Position numbers and translations under genes: made by a program. The notes beneath the pieces are model-generated. The model had not been told where the DNA came from. It was given only the letters and a program-made list of their open reading frames with translations, and did no database searches. From Apostichopus japonicus (lineage: Eukaryota; Echinodermata; Holothuroidea; Aspidochirotida; Stichopodidae): a DNA stretch of 64,000 bases. The stretch is taken from contig NC_092575.1 of the NCBI RefSeq assembly GCF_037975245.1, forward strand, positions 18,368,841 to 18,432,840, in the 5' to 3' direction. Positions 1 through 10,417 of the stretch are shown here, piece by piece. Position 1 is the first letter of the stretch. Each line of letters begins with the position of its first letter.

Positions 1-149
1 GTTGGTTGCTCTGTACCTCGAGAGCGTGAGGTATTTTGGATCGCGGGCTCGAGACCAGGGTGGGGGCAGTTTGCTTTTGCCGCGATCTTATACGGTCTCT
101 GGAACTTTAAGTATTAGAAACGAGCCTAGATTTATATCAACTGCTGTCG

Positions 150-161
150 TGGCGCGGTTGG
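150..161 (+). promoter_or_regulatory. Pol III A-box-like motif (representative copy)
   Basis: The sequence tggcgcggttgg fits the tRNA A-box consensus TRGCNNAGYNGG at every constrained position except one (G instead of A at 156, tRNA position 14). It recurs every 156 bp. In the p150 C domains (35403-40863 and 47727-49755) its first base changes from T to C, which weakens the match. Rare units also carry G>T at p156 or p1 inside the motif. Whether TFIIIC binds here is not shown by the sequence. Confidence 0.55.
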
Positions 162-169
162 TTGCTCTG

Positions 170-189
170 TACCTCGAGAGCGTGAGGTA
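170..189 (+). other. 6-bp hairpin between the A- and B-box-like motifs (p30 G form)
   Basis: Bases 170-175 (tacctc) are perfectly complementary to 184-189 (gaggta) across an 8-base loop, at the place where an anticodon arm would sit. The stem is perfect only where p30 is G, which I count in 16 units: 1, 2, 12-15, 24-27, 40-44 and a lone copy with G at 13132. All other units carry C at p30 (base 186 here), putting a C-C mismatch in the stem. Pairing suggests G is the older state and C a derived state that spread, but this is inference. Confidence 0.5.
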
Positions 190-201
190 TTTTGGATCGC
201 G

Positions 202-212
202 GGCTCGAGACC
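202..212 (+). promoter_or_regulatory. Pol III B-box-like motif (representative copy)
   Basis: The sequence ggctcgagacc fits the B-box consensus GGTTCGANNCC with one mismatch (C for T at 204). It starts 52 bp after the start of the A-box-like motif, compatible with tRNA genes that have an enlarged anticodon loop or variable region. I saw no variant in this motif in any of the ~410 units, while the bases upstream (p30, p35, p38) vary repeatedly. It overlaps one of the two ctcgag palindromes. Confidence 0.6.
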
Positions 213-225
213 AGGGTGGGGGCAG

Positions 226-296
226 TTTGCTTTTGCCGCGATCTTATACGGTATCTGGAACTTTAAGTATTAGAAACGAGCCTAGATTTATATCAA
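226..296 (+). repeat. 71-bp spacer part of the satellite unit (representative copy)
   Basis: This is the part of the unit (p70-p140) outside the tRNA-like module. It starts with the T-rich terminator-like stretch, continues through gccgcgatcttatacgg, then becomes AT-rich for its last 40 bp. The final 10 bases, tttatatcaa, place a TATAT and a CAA directly before the 5' end of the next tRNA-like module. It carries the diagnostic sites p89/p90, p96, p110, p124 and p140. The copy at 251-254 has a private C>A at 253. I see no gene in it. Confidence 0.6.
231..234 (+). terminator. TTTT run after the tRNA-like module (representative copy)
   Basis: A four-T run lies 5 bases past the 3' end of the tRNA-like module (after tttgc), where tRNA genes and short SINE transcripts usually terminate. 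Four T is a minimal Pol III terminator in vertebrates, and several other lineages need longer runs. Another TTTT run lies inside the module at 190-193, between the two promoter-like boxes, and could cause premature termination, so a full-length transcript is uncertain. Confidence 0.35.
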
Positions 297-2496
297 CTGC
301 TGTCGTGGCGCGGTTGGTTGCTCTGTACCTCGAGAGCGTGACGTATTTTGGATCGCGGGCTCGAGACCAGGGTGGGGGCAGTTTGCTTTTGCCGCGATCT
401 TATACGGTCTCTGGAACTTTAAGTATTAGAAACGAGCCTAGATTTATATCAACTGCTGTCGTGGCGCGGTTGGTTGCTCTGTACCTCGAGAGCGTGACGT
501 ATTTTGGATCGCGGGCTCGAGACCAGGGTGGGGGCAGTTTGCTTTTGCCGCGATCTTATACGGTCTCTGGAACTTTAAGTATTAGAAACGAGCCTAGATT
601 TATATCAACTGCTGTCGTGGCGCGGTTGGTTGCTCTGTACCTCGAGAGCGTGACGTATTTTGGATCGCGGGCTCGAGACCAGGGTGGGGGCAGTTTGCTT
701 TTGCCGCGATCTTATACGGTCTCTGGAACTTTAAGTATTAGAAACGAGCCTAGATTTATATCAACTGCTGTCGTGGCGCGGTTGGTTGCTCTGTACCTCG
801 AGAGCGTGACGTATTTTGGATCGCGGGCTCGAGACCAGGGTGGGGGCAGTTTGCTTTTGCCGCGATCTCATACGGTCTCTGGAACTTTAAGTATTAGAAA
901 CGAGCCTAGATTTATATCAACTGCTGTCGTGGCGCGGTTGGTTGCTCTGTACCTCGAGAGCGTGACGTATTTTGGATCGCGGGCTCGAGACCAGGGTGGG
1001 GGCAGTTTGCTTTTGCCGCGATCTCATACGGTCTCTGGAACTTTAAGTATTAGAAACGAGCCTAGATTTATATCAACTGCTGTCGTGGCGCGGTTGGTTG
1101 CTCTGTACCTCGAGAGCGTGACGTATCTTGGATCGCGGGCTCGAGACCAGGGTGGGGGCAGTTTGCTTTTGCCGCGATCTTATACGGTCTCTGGAACTTT
1201 AAGTATTAGAAACGAGCCTAGATTTATATCAACTGCTGTCGTGGCGCGGTTGGTTGCTCTGTACCTCGAGAGCGTGACGTATTTTGGATCGCGGGCTCGA
1301 GACCAGGGTGGGGGCAGTTTGCTTTTGCCGCGATCTTATACGGTCTCTGGAACTTTAAGTATTAGAAACGAGCCTAGATTTATATCAACTGCTGTCGTGG
1401 CGCGGTTGGTTGCTCTGTACCTCGAGAGCGTGACGTATTTTGGATCGCGGGCTCGAGACCAGGGTGGGGGCAGTTTGCTTTTGCCGCGATCTTATACGGT
1501 CTCTGGAACTTTAAGTATTAGAAACGAGCCTAGATTTATATCAACTGCTGTCGTGGCGCGGTTGGTTGCTCTGTACCTCGAGAGCGTGACGTATTTTGGA
1601 TCGCGGGCTCGAGACCAGGGTGGGGGCAGTTTGCTTTTGCCGCGATCTTATACGGTCTCTGGAACTTTAAGTATTAGAAACGAGCCTAGATTTATATCAA
1701 CTGCTGTCGTGGCGCGGTTGGTTGCTCTGTACCTCGAGAGCGTGAGGTATTTTGGATCGCGGGCTCGAGACCAGGGTGGGGGCAGTTTGCTTTTGCCGCG
1801 ATCTTATACGGTCTCTGGAACTTTAAGTATTAGAAACGAGCCTAGATTTATATCAACTGCTGTCGTGGCGCGGTTGGTTGCTCTGTACCTCGAGAGCGTG
1901 AGGTATTTTGGATCGCGGGCTCGAGACCAGGGTGGGGGCAGTTTGCTTTTGCCGCGATCTTATACGGTCTCTGGAACTTTAAGTATTAGAAACGAGCCTA
2001 GATTTATATCAACTGCTGTCGTGGCGCGGTTGGTTGCTCTGTACCTCGAGAGCGTGAGGTATTTTGGATCGCGGGCTCGAGACCAGGGTGGGGGCAGTTT
2101 GCTTTTGCCGCGATCTTATACGGTCTCTGGAACTTTAAGTATTAGAAACGAGCCTAGATTTATATCAACTGCTGTCGTGGCGCGGTTGGTTGCTCTGTAC
2201 CTCGAGAGCGTGAGGTATTTTGGATCGCGGGCTCGAGACCAGGGTGGGGGCAGTTTGCTTTTGCCGCGATCTTATACGGTCTCTGGAACTTTAAGTATTA
2301 GAAACGAGCCTAGATTTATATCAACTGCTGTCGTGGCGCGGTTGGTTGCTCTGTACCTCGAGAGCGTGACGTATTTTGGATCGCGGGCTCGAGACCAGGG
2401 TGGGGGCAGTTTGCTTTTGCCGCGATCTTATACGGTCTCTGGAACTTTAAGTATTAGAAACGAGCCTAGATTTATATCAACTGCTGTCGTGGCGCG

Positions 2497-4561
2497 GTTG
2501 GTTGCTCTGTACCTCGAGAGCGTGACGTATTTTGGATCGCGGGCTCGAGACCAGGGTGGGGGCAGTTTGCTTTTGCCGCGATCTCATACGGTCTCTGGAA
2601 CTTTAAGTATTAGAAACGAGCCTAGATTTATATCAACTGCTGTCGTGGCGCGGTTGGTTGCTCTGTACCTCGAGAGCGTGACGTATCTTGGATCGCGGGC
2701 TCGAGACCAGGGTGGGGGCAGTTTGCTTTTGCCGCGATCTTATACGGTCTCTGGAACTTTAAGTATTAGAAACGAGCCTAGATTTATATCAACTGCTGTC
2801 GTGGCGCGGTTGGTTGCTCTGTACCTCGAGAGCGTGACGTATTTTGGATCGCGGGCTCGAGACCAGGGTGGGGGCAGTTTGCTTTTGCCGCGATCTTATA
2901 CGGTCTCTGGAACTTTAAGTATTAGAAACGAGCCTAGATTTATATCAACTGCTGTCGTGGCGCGGTTGGTTGCTCTGTACCTCGAGAGCGTGACGTATTT
3001 TGGATCGCGGGCTCGAGACCAGGGTGGGGGCAGTTTGCTTTTGCCGCGATCTTATACGGTCTCTGGAACTTTAAGTATTAGAAACGAGCCTAGATTTATA
3101 TCAACTGCTGTCGTGGCGCGGTTGGTTGCTCTGTACCTCGAGAGCGTGACGTATTTTGGATCGCGGGCTCGAGACCAGGGTGGGGGCAGTTTGCTTTTGC
3201 CGCGATCTTATACGGTCTCTGGAACTTTAAGTATTAGAAACGAGCCTAGATTTATATCAACTGCTGTCGTGGCGCGGTTGGTTGCTCTGTACCTCGAGAG
3301 CGTGACGTATTTTGGATCGCGGGCTCGAGACCAGGGTGGGGGCAGTTTGCTTTTGCCGCGATCTTATACGGTCTCTGGAACTTTAAGTATTAGAAACGAG
3401 CCTAGATTTATATCAACTGCTGTCGTGGCGCGGTTGGTTGCTCTGTACCTCGAGAGCGTGACGTATTTTGGATCGCGGGCTCGAGACCAGGGTGGGGGCA
3501 GTTTGCTTTTGCCGCGATCTTATACGGTCTCTGGAACTTTAAGTATTAGAAACGAGCCTAGATTTATATCAACTGCTGTCGTGGCGCGGTTGGTTGCTCT
3601 GTACCTCGAGAGCGTGAGGTATTTTGGATCGCGGGCTCGAGACCAGGGTGGGGGCAGTTTGCTTTTGCCGCGATCTTATACGGTCTCTGGAACTTTAAGT
3701 ATTAGAAACGAGCCTAGATTTATATCAACTGCTGTCGTGGCGCGGTTGGTTGCTCTGTACCTCGAGAGCGTGAGGTATTTTGGATCGCGGGCTCGAGACC
3801 AGGGTGGGGGCAGTTTGCTTTTGCCGCGATCTTATACGGTCTCTGGAACTTTAAGTATTAGAAACGAGCCTAGATTTATATCAACTGCTGTCGTGGCGCG
3901 GTTGGTTGCTCTGTACCTCGAGAGCGTGAGGTATTTTGGATCGCGGGCTCGAGACCAGGGTGGGGGCAGTTTGCTTTTGCCGCGATCTTATACGGTCTCT
4001 GGAACTTTAAGTATTAGAAACGAGCCTAGATTTATATCAACTGCTGTCGTGGCGCGGTTGGTTGCTCTGTACCTCGAGAGCGTGAGGTATTTTGGATCGC
4101 GGGCTCGAGACCAGGGTGGGGGCAGTTTGCTTTTGCCGCGATCTTATACGGTCTCTGGAACTTTAAGTATTAGAAACGAGCCTAGATTTATATCAACTGC
4201 TGTCGTGGCGCGGTTGGTTGCTCTGTACCTCGAGAGCGTGACGTATTTTGGATCGCGGGCTCGAGACCAGGGTGGGGGCAGTTTGCTTTTGCCGCGATCT
4301 TATACGGTCTCTGGAACTTTAAGTATTAGAAACGAGCCTAGATTTATATCAACTGCTGTCGTGGCGCGGTTGGTTGCTCTGTACCTCGAGAGCGTGACGT
4401 ATTTTGGATCGCGGGCTCGAGACCAGGGTGGGGGCAGTTTGCTTTTGCCGCGATCTTATACGGTCTCTGGAACTTTAAGTATTAGAAACGAGCCTAGATT
4501 TATATCAACTGCTGTCGTGGCGCGGTTGGTTGCTCTGTACCTCGAGAGCGTGACGTATTTG
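2497..4561 (+). repeat. Higher-order block, copy 1 (units 17-30)
   Basis: The order of variants is p89 C, p35 C, five plain units, four p30 G units, two plain units, then a unit with one T missing from the p34-37 run (4558-4560). The same order recurs 2651 bp downstream (17 units minus one base), differing in one unit: unit 23 is plain here while its partner unit 40 carries p30 G. The shared 1-base deletion shows that the two blocks descend from one segment. Confidence 0.85.
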
Positions 4562-5147
4562 GATCGCGGGCTCGAGACCAGGGTGGGGGCAGTTTGCTTT
4601 TGCCGCGATCTTATACGGTCTCTGGAACTTTAAGTATTAGAAACGAGCCTAGATTTATATCAACTGCTGTCGTGGCGCGGTTGGTTGCTCTGTACCTCGA
4701 GAGCGTGACGTATTTTGGATCGCGGGCTCGAGACCAGGGTGGGGGCAGTTTGCTTTTGCCGCGATCTTATACGGTCTCTGGAACTTTAAGTATTAGAAAC
4801 GAGCCTAGATTTATATCAACTGCTGTCGTGGCGCGGTTGGTTGCTCTGTACCTCGAGAGCGTGACGTATTTTGGATCGCGGGCTCGAGACCAGGGTGGGG
4901 GCAGTTTGCTTTTGCCGCGATCTTATACGGTCTCTGGAACTTTAAGTATTAGAAACGAGCCTAGATTTATATCAACTGCTGTCGTGGCGCGGTTGGTTGC
5001 TCTGTACCTCGAGAGCGTGACGTATTTTGGATCGCGGGCTCGAGACCAGGGTGGGGGCAGTTTGCTTTTGCCGCGATCTCATACGGTCTCTGGAACTTTA
5101 AGTATTAGAAACGAGCCTAGATTTATATCAACTGCTGTCGTGGCGCG

Positions 5148-7212
5148 GTTGGTTGCTCTGTACCTCGAGAGCGTGACGTATTTTGGATCGCGGGCTCGAG
5201 ACCAGGGTGGGGGCAGTTTGCTTTTGCCGCGATCTCATACGGTCTCTGGAACTTTAAGTATTAGAAACGAGCCTAGATTTATATCAACTGCTGTCGTGGC
5301 GCGGTTGGTTGCTCTGTACCTCGAGAGCGTGACGTATCTTGGATCGCGGGCTCGAGACCAGGGTGGGGGCAGTTTGCTTTTGCCGCGATCTTATACGGTC
5401 TCTGGAACTTTAAGTATTAGAAACGAGCCTAGATTTATATCAACTGCTGTCGTGGCGCGGTTGGTTGCTCTGTACCTCGAGAGCGTGACGTATTTTGGAT
5501 CGCGGGCTCGAGACCAGGGTGGGGGCAGTTTGCTTTTGCCGCGATCTTATACGGTCTCTGGAACTTTAAGTATTAGAAACGAGCCTAGATTTATATCAAC
5601 TGCTGTCGTGGCGCGGTTGGTTGCTCTGTACCTCGAGAGCGTGACGTATTTTGGATCGCGGGCTCGAGACCAGGGTGGGGGCAGTTTGCTTTTGCCGCGA
5701 TCTTATACGGTCTCTGGAACTTTAAGTATTAGAAACGAGCCTAGATTTATATCAACTGCTGTCGTGGCGCGGTTGGTTGCTCTGTACCTCGAGAGCGTGA
5801 CGTATTTTGGATCGCGGGCTCGAGACCAGGGTGGGGGCAGTTTGCTTTTGCCGCGATCTTATACGGTCTCTGGAACTTTAAGTATTAGAAACGAGCCTAG
5901 ATTTATATCAACTGCTGTCGTGGCGCGGTTGGTTGCTCTGTACCTCGAGAGCGTGACGTATTTTGGATCGCGGGCTCGAGACCAGGGTGGGGGCAGTTTG
6001 CTTTTGCCGCGATCTTATACGGTCTCTGGAACTTTAAGTATTAGAAACGAGCCTAGATTTATATCAACTGCTGTCGTGGCGCGGTTGGTTGCTCTGTACC
6101 TCGAGAGCGTGAGGTATTTTGGATCGCGGGCTCGAGACCAGGGTGGGGGCAGTTTGCTTTTGCCGCGATCTTATACGGTCTCTGGAACTTTAAGTATTAG
6201 AAACGAGCCTAGATTTATATCAACTGCTGTCGTGGCGCGGTTGGTTGCTCTGTACCTCGAGAGCGTGAGGTATTTTGGATCGCGGGCTCGAGACCAGGGT
6301 GGGGGCAGTTTGCTTTTGCCGCGATCTTATACGGTCTCTGGAACTTTAAGTATTAGAAACGAGCCTAGATTTATATCAACTGCTGTCGTGGCGCGGTTGG
6401 TTGCTCTGTACCTCGAGAGCGTGAGGTATTTTGGATCGCGGGCTCGAGACCAGGGTGGGGGCAGTTTGCTTTTGCCGCGATCTTATACGGTCTCTGGAAC
6501 TTTAAGTATTAGAAACGAGCCTAGATTTATATCAACTGCTGTCGTGGCGCGGTTGGTTGCTCTGTACCTCGAGAGCGTGAGGTATTTTGGATCGCGGGCT
6601 CGAGACCAGGGTGGGGGCAGTTTGCTTTTGCCGCGATCTTATACGGTCTCTGGAACTTTAAGTATTAGAAACGAGCCTAGATTTATATCAACTGCTGTCG
6701 TGGCGCGGTTGGTTGCTCTGTACCTCGAGAGCGTGAGGTATTTTGGATCGCGGGCTCGAGACCAGGGTGGGGGCAGTTTGCTTTTGCCGCGATCTTATAC
6801 GGTCTCTGGAACTTTAAGTATTAGAAACGAGCCTAGATTTATATCAACTGCTGTCGTGGCGCGGTTGGTTGCTCTGTACCTCGAGAGCGTGACGTATTTT
6901 GGATCGCGGGCTCGAGACCAGGGTGGGGGCAGTTTGCTTTTGCCGCGATCTTATACGGTCTCTGGAACTTTAAGTATTAGAAACGAGCCTAGATTTATAT
7001 CAACTGCTGTCGTGGCGCGGTTGGTTGCTCTGTACCTCGAGAGCGTGACGTATTTTGGATCGCGGGCTCGAGACCAGGGTGGGGGCAGTTTGCTTTTGCC
7101 GCGATCTTATACGGTCTCTGGAACTTTAAGTATTAGAAACGAGCCTAGATTTATATCAACTGCTGTCGTGGCGCGGTTGGTTGCTCTGTACCTCGAGAGC
7201 GTGACGTATTTG
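5148..7212 (+). repeat. Higher-order block, copy 2 (units 34-47)
   Basis: This is the downstream partner of the block at 2497-4561. Its variants run p89 C (5236), p35 C (5338), four plain units, five p30 G units, two plain units, then the same missing T in the p34-37 run (7209-7211). A shared deletion at the same block position argues that it is a real inherited variant and not a homopolymer read error. Confidence 0.85.
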
Positions 7213-7781
7213 GATCGCGGGCTCGAGACCAGGGTGGGGGCAGTTTGCTTTTGCCGCGATCTTATACGGTCTCTGGAACTTTAAGTATTAGAAACGAGCC
7301 TAGATTTATATCAACTGCTGTCGTGGCGCGGTTGGTTGCTCTGTACCTCGAGAGCGTGACGTATTTTGGATCGCGGGCTCGAGACCAGGGTGGGGGCAGT
7401 TTGCTTTTGCCGCGATCTTATACGGTCTCTGGAACTTTAAGTATTAGAAACGAGCCTAGATTTATATCAACTGCTGTCGTGGCGCGGTTGGTTGCTCTGT
7501 ACCTCGAGAGCGTGACGTATTTTGGATCGCGGGCTCGAGACCAGGGTGGGGGCAGTTTGCTTTTGCCGCGATCTTATACGGTCTCTGGAACTTTAAGTAT
7601 TAGAAACGAGCCTAGATTTATATCAACTGCTGTCGTGGCGCGGTTGGTTGCTCTGTACCTCGAGAGCGTGACGTATTTTGGATCGCGGGCTCGAGACCAG
7701 GGTGGGGGCAGTTTGCTTTTGCCGCGATCTTATACGGTCTCTGGAACTTTAAGTATTAGAAACGAGCCTAGATTTATATCA

Positions 7782-8562
7782 GCTGCTGTCGTGGCGCGGT
7801 TGGTTGCTCTGTACCTCGAGAGCGTGACGTATTTTGGATCGCGGGCTCGAGACCAGGGTGGGGGCAGTTTGCTTTTGCCGCGATCTTATACGGTCTCTGG
7901 AACTTTAAGTATTAGAAACGAGCCTAGATTTATATCAGCTGCTGTCGTGGCGCGGTTGGTTGCTCTGTACCTCGAGAGCGTGACGTATTTTGGATCGCGG
8001 GCTCGAGACCAGGGTGGGGGCAGTTTGCTTTTGCCGCGATCTTATACGGTCTCTGGAACTTTAAGTATTAGAAACGAGCCTAGATTTATATCAGCTGCTG
8101 TCGTGGCGCGGTTGGTTGCTCTGTACCTCGAGAGCGTGACGTATTTTGGATCGCGGGCTCGAGACCAGGGTGGGGGCAGTTTGCTTTTGCCGCGATCTCA
8201 TACGGTCTCTGGAACTTTAAGTATTAGAAACGAGCCTAGATTTATATCAGCTGCTGTCGTGGCGCGGTTGGTTGCTCTGTACCTCGAGAGCGTGACGTAT
8301 TTTGGATCGCGGGCTCGAGACCAGGGTGGGGGCAGTTTGCTTTTGCCGCGATCTCATACGGTCTCTGGAACTTTAAGTATTAGAAACGAGCCTAGATTTA
8401 TATCAGCTGCTGTCGTGGCGCGGTTGGTTGCTCTGTACCTCGAGAGCGTGACGTATTTTGGATCGCGGGCTCGAGACCAGGGTGGGGGCAGTTTGCTTTT
8501 GCCGCGATCTCATACGGTCTCTGGAACTTTAAGTATTAGAAACGAGCCTAGATTTATATCAG
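7782..8562 (+). repeat. Run of six units with p140 G (units 50-55)
   Basis: Six consecutive units have G instead of A at p140 (first 7782, last 8562), just before the tRNA-like module, turning tcaactgc into tcagctgc. The last three also carry p89 C (8199, 8355, 8511). I see the p140 variant nowhere else in the window, which marks this as a recent local amplification. Confidence 0.9.
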
Positions 8563-10417
8563 CTGCTGTCGTGGCGCGGTTGGTTGCTCTGTACCTCGAG
8601 AGCGTGACGTATTTTGGATCGCGGGCTCGAGACCAGGGTGGGGGCAGTTTGCTTTTGCCGCGATCTTATACGGTCTCTGGAACTTTAAGTATTAGAAACG
8701 AGCCTAGATTTATATCAACTGCTGTCGTGGCGCGGTTGGTTGCTCTGTACCTCGAGAGCGTGACGTATTTTGGATCGCGGGCTCGAGACCAGGGTGGGGG
8801 CAGTTTGCTTTTGCCGCGATCTTATACGGTCTCTGGAACTTTAAGTATTAGAAACGAGCCTAGATTTATATCAACTGCTGTCGTGGCGCGGTTGGTTGCT
8901 CTGTACCTCGAGAGCGTGACGTATTTTGGATCGCGGGCTCGAGACCAGGGTGGGGGCAGTTTGCTTTTGCCGCGATCTTATACGGTCTCTGGAACTTTAA
9001 GTATTAGAAACGAGCCTAGATTTATATCAACTGCTGTCGTGGCGCGGTTGGTTGCTCTGTACCTCGAGAGCGTGACGTATTTTGGATCGCGGGCTCGAGA
9101 CCAGGGTGGGGGCAGTTTGCTTTTGCCGCGATCTTATACGGTCTCTGGAACTTTAAGTATTAGAAACGAGCCTAGATTTATATCAACTGCTGTCGTGGCG
9201 CGGTTGGTTGCTCTGTACCTCGAGAGCGTGACGTATTTTGGATCGCGGGCTCGAGACCAGGGTGGGGGCAGTTTGCTTTTGCCGCGATCTTATACGGTCT
9301 CTGGAACTTTAAGTATTAGAAACGAGCCTAGATTTATATCAACTGCTGTCGTGGCGCGGTTGGTTGCTCTGTACCTCGAGAGCGTGACGTATTTTGGATC
9401 GCGGGCTCGAGACCAGGGTGGGGGCAGTTTGCTTTTGCCGCGATCTTATACGGTCTCTGGAACTTTAAGTATTAGAAACGAGCCTAGATTTATATCAACT
9501 GCTGTCGTGGCGCGGTTGGTTGCTCTGTACCTCGAGAGCGTGACGTATTTTGGATCGCGGGCTCGAGACCAGGGTGGGGGCAGTTTGCTTTTGCCGCGAT
9601 CTTATACGGTCTCTGGAACTTTAAGTATTAGAAACGAGCCTAGATTTATATCAACTGCTGTCGTGGCGCGGTTGGTTGCTCTGTACCTCGAGAGCGTGAC
9701 GTATTTTGGATCGCGGGCTCGAGACCAGGGTGGGGGCAGTTTGCTTTTGCCGCGATCTTATACGGTCTCTGGAACTTTAAGTATTAGAAACGAGCCTAGA
9801 TTTATATCAACTGCTGTCGTGGCGCGGTTGGTTGCTCTGTACCTCGAGAGCGTGACGTATTTTGGATCGCGGGCTCGAGACCAGGGTGGGGGCAGTTTGC
9901 TTTTGCCGCGATCTTATACGGTCTCTGGAACTTTAAGTATTAGAAACGAGCCTAGATTTATATCAACTGCTGTCGTGGCGCGGTTGGTTGCTCTGTACCT
10001 CGAGAGCGTGACGTATTTTGGATCGCGGGCTCGAGACCAGGGTGGGGGCAGTTTGCTTTTGCCGCGATCTTATACGGTCTCTGGAACTTTAAGTATTAGA
10101 AACGAGCCTAGATTTATATCAACTGCTGTCGTGGCGCGGTTGGTTGCTCTGTACCTCGAGAGCGTGACGTATTTTGGATCGCGGGCTCGAGACCAGGGTG
10201 GGGGCAGTTTGCTTTTGCCGCGATCTTATACGGTCTCTGGAACTTTAAGTATTAGAAACGAGCCTAGATTTATATCAACTGCTGTCGTGGCGCGGTTGGT
10301 TGCTCTGTACCTCGAGAGCGTGACGTATTTTGGATCGCGGGCTCGAGACCAGGGTGGGGGCAGTTTGCTTTTGCCGCGATCTTATACGGTCTCTGGAACT
10401 TTAAGTATTAGAAACGA

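Larger units (their letters stand above)
141..225 (+). other. tRNA-like / SINE-head-like module (representative copy, once per unit)
   Basis: This 85-bp stretch can be laid on a tRNA cloverleaf. An acceptor-like stem pairs 141-149 with 217-225 (8 of 9 positions, three of them G-U, mismatch at 146/220). The D-arm pairs 152, 154, 155 with 167, 165, 164 around a loop ggttggtt, as in many tRNAs. An anticodon-arm-like hairpin pairs 170-175 with 184-189. The T-arm pairs 203-211, 202-212, 200-214 and 198-216 around the 7-base loop ctcgaga. Departures from a working tRNA are A14 replaced by G (156), missing A21, T54 replaced by C (204), an oversized anticodon loop and mismatches in the D and T stems. 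No anticodon can be assigned. I infer a degenerate tRNA or tRNA-derived SINE head that was captured and amplified. A 7SL-derived head is possible because ggatcgc and gagaccagg also occur in 7SL/Alu-type sequences. The match was made by eye. Confidence 0.55.
1..7211 (+). repeat. Subarray A: units 1-47 with a higher-order variant pattern
   Basis: This section mixes p30 G units (1-2, 12-15, 24-27, 40-44), p89 C units (6, 7, 17, 33, 34; bases 869, 1025, 2585, 5080, 5236) and p35 C units (8, 18, 35; bases 1127, 2687, 5338). In order, p89 C units are followed by one p35 C unit, then three to five plain units, then four or five p30 G units, then one to four plain units. This order occurs three times, from units 6, 17 and 33-34. 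Both p34-37 T-run deletions fall here. It is the richest higher-order structure in the window. Confidence 0.9.

Noticed and set aside
190-206. CENP-B box near ttggatcgcggg
   Set aside because: The CGGG part is present, but the required upstream TTCG and the A at the fixed spacing are absent, including in the p38 C variant.
173-209. Paired ctcgag palindromes as a recombinase or attachment site
   Set aside because: The two 6-bp palindromes are short and part of the arm-like sequences of the tRNA-like module; no longer inverted repeat surrounds them.
141-225. A functional tRNA gene repeated ~410 times
   Set aside because: Key tRNA features are missing or altered (A14, A21, T54, a normal 7-base anticodon loop, clean D and T stems), so no anticodon or isotype can be assigned; described as tRNA-like only.
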